Shown: piece by piece, positions 49,394 through 54,660 of the stretch
How positions within the stretch are numbered: the stretch's first letter is position 1
How the letters are laid out: every line of letters begins with the position of its first letter
Source of the DNA: JAGOVB01 sp964481175
GTDB lineage: Bacteria; Patescibacteriota; Minisyncoccia; Phycocordibacterales; PALSA-1337
Assembly (NCBI GenBank): GCA_964481175.1
Contig: CAYZSZ010000004.1
Span: 1-54,660, forward strand
Direction: 5' to 3'
DNA: 54,660 nucleotides
Notes under the pieces: model-generated
Seen by the model: only the letters and a program-made list of their open reading frames with translations
What the model was told of the DNA's origin: nothing
The model's database searches: none
Made by a program: the position numbers and the translations under genes

Positions 49394-51298
49394 ATGCGTA
49401 AACTAACAGGTATCATAAAAACAACTGGAAAAGGGCTTGGTTTCGTGCCAGATCCAAAGGACCCAGAAAATGACATCCGTATCGAAGAAGGATTCCTCAA
49501 TACCGCTCTAAACGGCGACACTGTAGACCTCGAAATCACCAAAGAAGGCGCTCGAGTCGTACATGTAGTAAACAGAGTCAAAAAGAGCTTTGTAGGTACC
49601 ATCGACCTCGAGGGTGCTTTGATCGTTGTGCTTCCTGATGACAAAAAGTGCTATACCAAGTTCTCTATCCCAACCAAGTTCGTCGGTGACGCAAAGAAAA
49701 ATGACAAAGTCCAAATCGAACTCAAAGAATGGACCAATCCAAAAGAGCTCCCTATCGCTGAAGTCACTCGTGTCCTTGGAAAAAAAGGAAACAATGACGC
49801 CGAGATGGAGTCTATCGTCCTTGAAAAAGGATTCGACACTCGCTTCCCTGCGGCTGTCGAGGAAGAAGCAAAGAAAATCGAAAAACACAAAGACGAAATA
49901 TATAAAAAAGAAATTCCGCTTCGCCGAGATATGCGTGAGACTTTCACCATTACTATCGACCCATTTGATGCAAAAGACTTTGACGACGCTATTTCTTTCA
50001 AAAAACTTCCAGATGGAAAGTACGAGATCGGTGTCCACATCGCTGATGTGTCACACTTCGTAACCGAAGGCTCTGCACTCGATACCGAAGCCCTCCACCG
50101 CGGCTGCTCTATATACCTCGTCGATCGAACGATCCCGATGCTCCCTGAAGTACTCTCAAACGATGTTTGTAGCCTTAACCCAAACGAAGACAAGCTTACT
50201 TTTTCATCAGTATTCGTTATGGATGACAATGGAAAAGTATATGAACGATGGTTTGGACGAACTGTGATCAATTCTACCCACCGTTTTACCTACGAAGATG
50301 CACAAGAAAGCATCGATAAAAATGGTTTGTATCACGAAGAGCTCCAGACGCTCAACAAAATCGCAAAGAAAATGCAGGCAGAAAAGTTTTCTCGTGGAGC
50401 AATCGAATTTGAACAAGATGAAATCAAATTCATCCTTGATGCAAATGGAAAGCCTACAGGTGTATACAAAAAAGAACGCCTCGACACACACAAGCTCGTC
50501 GAAGAATACATGCTCCTCGCAAACCGAGAAGTTGCAAAGTTTATCGCTGACTCAGTCGAGAAAAAGAAAGTTGCTTTCTCTGGCTCTATATACCGTATCC
50601 ACGATACCCCAGACAAAGACCGCATCGCTGATCTCGCGCAGTTTGTAAAAGCATTGGGATACGATCTAAAGACAAACAATGGAGTTGTGACTGCCTCTGC
50701 GATGAATAGCTTGATGAAACAAGTGACCGGCACTCCGCACGAAGCTTTGGTCAAAACAGCTGCAATCCGTTCAATGCAGAAAGCAATCTACTCAACCAAA
50801 AACATTGGGCACTTTGGTCTCGCATTTACTTTCTACACTCACTTCACATCACCGATCCGACGATACCCAGACCTCCTCGTACACCGCGTACTCCAGAACC
50901 ATTTGGTAGGAAACAAATTCGATCACAAAGATATTGCTCGATACCAAAAGATCGCCGAACAATCATCAGAACGTGAGGTCTCAGCAGCCGAAGCAGAACG
51001 AGCATCAAAGAAACTGAAACAAGTAGAATACATGTCAGAACGAATCGGGCAGACATTTGAAGGAACAATTTCTGGAGTTTCAGAATGGGGAATTTATGTT
51101 GAAGAAGTAAATACAAAATGTGAAGGAATGGTAAAACTCCGTGACATGAAAGATGACTTCTACACCATCAATGCAAAAACCTATTCCCTCACCGGCCAGC
51201 GAACAAAAAAGAAATATACACTCGGAGACAAAGTAAAGTTTAAAGTAACAGCTGCAGATTTGGATCGAAAGACATTGGATTACGTGATAGTTGCATAA
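49394..51298 (+). CDS. rnr: Ribonuclease R (RNase II/R family)
   Basis: 634 residues from the ATG at 49394 (MRKLTGIIKTTGKG). Cold-shock domains come first, then the RNB core with ITIDPFDAKDFDDAIS (metal-binding aspartates) and GVHIADVSHFV, and a C-terminal S1 domain (FEGTISGVSEWGIYVE). It degrades structured RNA 3' to 5'. It is shorter than E. coli RNase R and lacks the long basic tail. The ATG at 49337 is rejected because it lies upstream of the promoter. Confidence 0.95.
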   Translation: MRKLTGIIKTTGKGLGFVPDPKDPENDIRIEEGFLNTALNGDTVDLEITKEGARVVHVVNRVKKSFVGTIDLEGALIVVLPDDKKCYTKFSIPTKFVGDAKKNDKVQIELKEWTNPKELPIAEVTRVLGKKGNNDAEMESIVLEKGFDTRFPAAVEEEAKKIEKHKDEIYKKEIPLRRDMRETFTITIDPFDAKDFDDAISFKKLPDGKYEIGVHIADVSHFVTEGSALDTEALHRGCSIYLVDRTIPMLPEVLSNDVCSLNPNEDKLTFSSVFVMDDNGKVYERWFGRTVINSTHRFTYEDAQESIDKNGLYHEELQTLNKIAKKMQAEKFSRGAIEFEQDEIKFILDANGKPTGVYKKERLDTHKLVEEYMLLANREVAKFIADSVEKKKVAFSGSIYRIHDTPDKDRIADLAQFVKALGYDLKTNNGVVTASAMNSLMKQVTGTPHEALVKTAAIRSMQKAIYSTKNIGHFGLAFTFYTHFTSPIRRYPDLLVHRVLQNHLVGNKFDHKDIARYQKIAEQSSEREVSAAEAERASKKLKQVEYMSERIGQTFEGTISGVSEWGIYVEEVNTKCEGMVKLRDMKDDFYTINAKTYSLTGQRTKKKYTLGDKVKFKVTAADLDRKTLDYVIVA

Positions 51299-51340
51299 AA
51301 AAATACAATCCTCGTACACACATGCGCATGTAGAGGATTG
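51297..51340 (-). terminator. Intrinsic terminator between rnr and the frameshifted orphan gene
   Basis: CAATCCTC (51306-51313) pairs with GAGGATTG (51333-51340). The minus strand continues into a T-rich tract, so it serves the minus-strand unit and perhaps rnr. Confidence 0.7.
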
Positions 51341-51387
51341 TTGAATTCGGATCCAGGAGTCAAGGGGGATCCAAGCGCTATCAGGGT

Positions 51388-51928
51388 CTAGGGGACCGAA
51401 GGCAAAGGTAACTTGCGAAACCGAAAGACGAGACGAGAGTCGAGGGGCCAGCGGTCGTCCCGATATGTCAAAGTCGCGCCGAGCCACCTAACACCATCGT
51501 TGCCGCGCTCGACCACGAACACGTACGGGTGGCCGTCGGAGCCGGTGATACGCTCCATAGCCATCCACAAAATTTCGCCATCAGGCTGATCCAGGTACTG
51601 CTCTCGGAGTCGAGGTCCGTCTTCAGCTTCGCAGATCTCGATTACATAGCCGCTGAGATGCTCGGCACTCCACTTTGTGCAGAACTCCTTCGTCATGAAG
51701 GCGTCTAAACGCGGATTGGAGGTGAAACCAAGAAGGTCGCGAGGGGGTGAGAACGACCAGATCGACAGTACCCGGATTAGGCACAACCGTCATTTTGGTC
51801 ATGAGGAACCTTGTCTCGGGGACACTTACCTCACAGATGCCAGCCACTTTGGTGGCCAGTGCTTCGGGAGTGCCTCCACCGATGGAGATAGTTTTCCAAG
51901 CGATTGCGCCACTAAGCATTTGATTCAT
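51388..51928 (-). pseudogene. Orphan gene interrupted by a +1 frameshift in a C5 run
   Basis: The frame from the ATG at 51928 (MNQMLSGAIAWKTISIGGG) follows an AAAGGA Shine-Dalgarno and a TTGACA promoter. It leaves the frame near position 51743, where the minus strand has five C residues (51747-51743). Removing one C joins it to the second frame, reading VVLTPRDLLGFTSNPRL, and gives 179 residues with a clean stop at 51388. The C-terminal half is rich in charged and aromatic residues (GEILWMAMERITGSDGHPYVFVVERG). No family is recognised. GC-rich with its own promoter and terminator. Confidence 0.65.
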
Positions 51929-52090
51929 GATTAGTTATCCTTTCATATGTAGCCAGTAAAACTGCTTCCTTGCAGACTTTGCAAAGCGACAATCTTTCTT
52001 TTGCCACAGCGGAGAACGGCCTACATATAAGCCACTTTCTGCTATGACAAAAGTTTACTTGCAGGTATTTAAAGTTCTTTGACTCAATAC

Positions 52091-52120
52091 TTCATACCAT
52101 ATTATATTCCGTTGTGTCAA
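52091..52120 (-). promoter_or_regulatory. Promoter of the frameshifted orphan gene at 51928
   Basis: TTGACA (52120-52115), an 18-nt spacer, TATGAA (52096-52091). The -35 box lies 7 nt from the smc stop. A leader of more than 150 nt with possible hairpins follows, ending in AAAGGA (51943-51938), 9 nt before the ATG. Confidence 0.5.
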
Positions 52121-52127
52121 TACCATC

Positions 52128-54233
52128 TTATTTCGCCACCTTTACCGCCTCCTCAAACTGTATTGAAAGTAGTTTTGACGCCCCATCCCCTCCCATCGTC
52201 ACTCCATAGAGCACTCCTGCACGAGACATGGTCTCTCGGTTATGTGTAATTAAAATAAGTTGTGAATACTTTGCCAAGCTTTCGATCATATCTCCATACT
52301 TTTTAGAGTTTGCTTCGTCGAGCGCTGCATCGGTTTCATCGAGGATAATAAATGGTGGTGGATTTACTTGAGAAATTGCAAACAACAACGCAATCGAAGT
52401 CAGTGCTCTTTCTCCTCCTGAAAGCATCATCAGGCCCTTTGTTTTCTTTCGCGGAAGCTCTACATTGATATCGATTCCATCAGTAGTAGTGAGCGCTGCT
52501 TTTCCTCCACCAAACATAAGCATAAAGAATTTCTGGAACTCTATATTTATTTTCAAAATCCCCTCTTTAAATTCCAGATCGAGACGCGCATCCAAATCAG
52601 CAATCATAGTTTCCAATGACGCTTTTGCCTGGACCAAATCAGCCAATTCTTTTGCCAAAAAAGTATCGCGCTCTCCTACTTCTTTAAACTCTTTTGAAAT
52701 TTCATCACTATTTCCAACACCGCTGTCTTCGATACGGATCTTTATTTTCTCAAGTGCGTGTCGTCGTTCTTCTTGTGCTTCACGAGGTTCAGTGGTGATT
52801 GCTACATTTTTATAGTCAGCAGCTTCACGACCACCCAAGACATATGCCTCTTTTAGCTCGCGATCAAAGTTATCTTTCAAAGATTTTAGACGCATTTCAT
52901 CAGACTGGAGCGCACTCAAAACCCCTCGGAGCTCATTTACTCGAGCGATAATCCTAAACATATCTTTTTCTGCATCACGATTTGAATCTTTTTCTTTTTC
53001 TATTTCTTCTTTGAGACGATTATACTCCTGGGTAAAATCAAATTCTTTTTTGATACAGTCACCGATAGCGATCTTTATTTTTTCTTGTTCGAGGCGAAGC
53101 TTTTTTATATTTTCTTCATATTCGACAACGACAGTATTGTCGATATGTGTTTTGTGCTTATTTAAAAAGTCGATGAAAAACTGTCGGACGACACGGACTG
53201 GGTGAAAATCTTCTATTTTGTTTACCACTTCTTCTACATCTTTGAGATATACCATCTTGGTATCCTCGCGAGTGATCTTTTCTTTTTCACGCTCAAGCAT
53301 GCGGTCGAGGGTACTGATCTCTCCTTCTATTTTTCCTGATTCTCGAGAAAGTAAATCTTTTTTATTGCGAATATCTTCGATCTTTCTTTCGATATGGATA
53401 ATCTCTTCGCTTTTTGCATCTTTGTGCTTTGATTTTTCGATGCGTTCTTTTGCGATCGCAAGCTCTCGCTCCAAATTGTGAAATTCTTTGAGTGGTGCCT
53501 GCTTTGCAGCGATTATGCGCTCGTTTTCGCTTTGGATATAAAACTCTTCGCGGCGGAGGTACTCGCGATAGGTAGCACGGAGCTCATTTCGAAGCTCGCG
53601 AACCTTTTCTACTTTTTCAACTTGTTTTTGGAGGAATTTTAAATGCGGTGCAATCTCACGTCGAAGGAGCTCAACCTCCCGCATATTTTCCTGAGTCTTC
53701 TCGAGCTTTTTGACGCTTTCATTTTTCTTGTACTGATAGATTTTGAGACCGAGGGCATCTTCGATCATTTCGCGTCGCTCATCTGGTCGAGCGGTGAGGA
53801 TGCGATCTGCTTCTCCTTGAGATATTATGTGGTGTCCAGAAGCTCCTATATGCGCCTTGGCGAGGAGTTCTACAATGTCTTTGAGTCTCACACTACTACC
53901 GTTGATATAGTACTCATTGACCCCGTCTCTGTGCACAACACGCTCGAGACTGACTTCATCGAAATCCAAACCCAAGACTCTTTTTGTATTATCAAAAACT
54001 ACTTTTACTGACGCTCGGTTTATATTTCCTCCATTAAAAATGAGATCTTCTCCACGCTTTCCTCGCATCGACTTTATCGACTGCTCTCCCAGCACAAAAC
54101 GAAACGCTTCAGCGCTGTTTGATTTTCCAGAACCGTTTGGACCGACGATGGCAGAGATCGGAGAGGTAAAATACAAAGTCGCCTTTTTTGCAAAAGACTT
54201 AAATCCAGATATTTCGAGCGACTTTAGGTACAT
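52128..54233 (-). CDS. smc: SMC-family ATPase, short form without an obvious hinge
   Basis: 701 residues against about 1180 for bacterial SMC. The N-terminal head has GPNGSGKSNSAEAF and QGEADRILTARPDERREMIEDALG; the C-terminal head has LSGGERALTSIALLFA (signature) and FIILDETDAALDEANS (Walker B). The arms between about 165 and 560 are coiled coil, broken by a short region near 325-355, but I see no globular hinge. TGATAAAAT ends 6 nt before the ATG. It may act in chromosome organisation in a reduced form. Confidence 0.9.
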   Translation of the reverse strand: MYLKSLEISGFKSFAKKATLYFTSPISAIVGPNGSGKSNSAEAFRFVLGEQSIKSMRGKRGEDLIFNGGNINRASVKVVFDNTKRVLGLDFDEVSLERVVHRDGVNEYYINGSSVRLKDIVELLAKAHIGASGHHIISQGEADRILTARPDERREMIEDALGLKIYQYKKNESVKKLEKTQENMREVELLRREIAPHLKFLQKQVEKVEKVRELRNELRATYREYLRREEFYIQSENERIIAAKQAPLKEFHNLERELAIAKERIEKSKHKDAKSEEIIHIERKIEDIRNKKDLLSRESGKIEGEISTLDRMLEREKEKITREDTKMVYLKDVEEVVNKIEDFHPVRVVRQFFIDFLNKHKTHIDNTVVVEYEENIKKLRLEQEKIKIAIGDCIKKEFDFTQEYNRLKEEIEKEKDSNRDAEKDMFRIIARVNELRGVLSALQSDEMRLKSLKDNFDRELKEAYVLGGREAADYKNVAITTEPREAQEERRHALEKIKIRIEDSGVGNSDEISKEFKEVGERDTFLAKELADLVQAKASLETMIADLDARLDLEFKEGILKINIEFQKFFMLMFGGGKAALTTTDGIDINVELPRKKTKGLMMLSGGERALTSIALLFAISQVNPPPFIILDETDAALDEANSKKYGDMIESLAKYSQLILITHNRETMSRAGVLYGVTMGGDGASKLLSIQFEEAVKVAK

Positions 54234-54239
54234 GCAAGT

Positions 54240-54248
54240 ATTTTATCA
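54240..54248 (-). promoter_or_regulatory. smc: Leaderless extended -10 promoter of smc
   Basis: Minus-strand TGATAAAAT ends 6 nt before the smc ATG at 54233. Confidence 0.65.
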
Positions 54249-54629
54249 CACTCGAGATAGCTCTAGCTTTTTAACGCGCTTATCGAGCTCGTTATGAATC
54301 TCATCTTTTGTGTAATTTTCACCAATATATTCAACTTTTTTACCTAATACGTTGAAACCTGTATCTACCTTGATCTCCAAATCATCAATTCGCTTGTCTA
54401 CTCTATCAAATCCATCATCCATCTTTTGCTCCATACGTTTTAGTTGATTAGCTGTAACCATTGCTAAATCATTTATCTCATTTGAGACATGCTCGATAAT
54501 AAACTGCTTCATTTCTTTATTTGAAGCATCTAAAGCTGTCTTTATTTCAGTCTGAACAATCTTTGGAACTTCTTCTTTCAAAGCTTTATTTACTGTTTCT
54601 ACTATAAACTGTCTATCGTTTTGATCCAT
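54246..54629 (-). CDS. Coiled-coil hypothetical protein
   Basis: 127 residues, almost all helical and charged, with heptad-like repeats (QMEQK-type, DGFDRVDKRIDDLEIKVDTGFNVL). It has no membrane segment or motif I can name; similar small coiled-coil proteins are common in CPR genomes. TATAAT lies 11 nt upstream. It ends 12 nt before the smc start and its stop overlaps the smc -10 box. Confidence 0.7.
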   Translation of the reverse strand: MDQNDRQFIVETVNKALKEEVPKIVQTEIKTALDASNKEMKQFIIEHVSNEINDLAMVTANQLKRMEQKMDDGFDRVDKRIDDLEIKVDTGFNVLGKKVEYIGENYTKDEIHNELDKRVKKLELSRV

Positions 54630-54660
54630 ATGTATATCTAATTATAGGTAATACATAGAC

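Noticed and set aside
51343..51375. Adjacent EcoRI and BamHI sites, as in a cloning polylinker
   Set aside because: No vector sequence around; native-looking terminator and gene flank it, so coincidence is likely.
1..54660. CRISPR arrays, tRNA or rRNA genes, insertion sequences, integrases
   Set aside because: None seen on reading both strands. No spaced direct repeats, T-loop patterns with cloverleaf context, or transposase motifs.

Overview
The window looks like a chromosomal piece of a Candidate Phyla Radiation (Patescibacteria) bacterium, probably a Paceibacteria/Parcubacteria lineage. The reasons are tightly packed genes, many genes with no leader, compact versions of core proteins (a 701-residue SMC without a hinge, a 332-residue pilus ATPase, a 213-residue TruB), an rpsP-khpA-trmD cluster without rimM, and TGA used as a stop, which argues against the UGA-recoding CPR lineages. 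The placement is inference from gene content; no rRNA or tRNA gene was seen.

Layout. 1-1614 holds most of a radical SAM/B12-type protein on the minus strand that runs off the left edge. 1775-7814 is a five-gene minus-strand operon: AbiEi antitoxin, AbiEii toxin, a zinc-ribbon protein, a large SF1 helicase with a C-terminal nuclease, and a DUF2130 nuclease-like protein. It is the best candidate for a little-described defence system. 8057-9345 holds an orphan gene and two tandem structured RNAs. 9367-14970 carries small stress, membrane and metal-related genes (VOC, TspO, ASCH, DUF305, TMEM175, ZIP). 15022-19262 holds a stand-alone IMP cyclohydrolase domain, a YgjP-like peptidase, a putative ncRNA, a VanY-type carboxypeptidase, Ung, and a YibE/F membrane protein. 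19280-23198 is a type IV pilus/pseudopilus operon. 23383-34581 holds an Adk-like kinase, typA, truB/hisS, uppP/bcp, a DsbA-like oxidoreductase and a UvrD-type helicase-nuclease. 35254-44928 is the cluster rpoB-rpoC-dnaG-rpoD. 45119-54629 holds an ORF6N protein, rpsP-khpA-trmD-capA, rnr, smc and two frameshifted orphan genes.

Two styles of gene organisation are interleaved. Native AT-rich genes commonly have an extended -10 box (TGnTAnnnT) ending exactly 6 nt before the start codon, so their mRNAs should be leaderless. At least eight other units look different: they are visibly GC-richer, carry a full TTGACA-N17-TATAAT-type promoter, a leader with hairpins and sometimes a Shine-Dalgarno site, one or two mostly unrecognised genes, and usually a strong intrinsic terminator. 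They fit almost flush between the stop codons of neighbouring native genes. They resemble phage 'morons' or cassettes, and I see no recombinase or shared repeat to explain them. Two of the orphan genes carry one extra base in a homopolymer run.

Boundaries and starts were chosen by combining promoter position, Shine-Dalgarno sites and overlap with neighbours. Function calls come from motifs read by eye, not from database searches.
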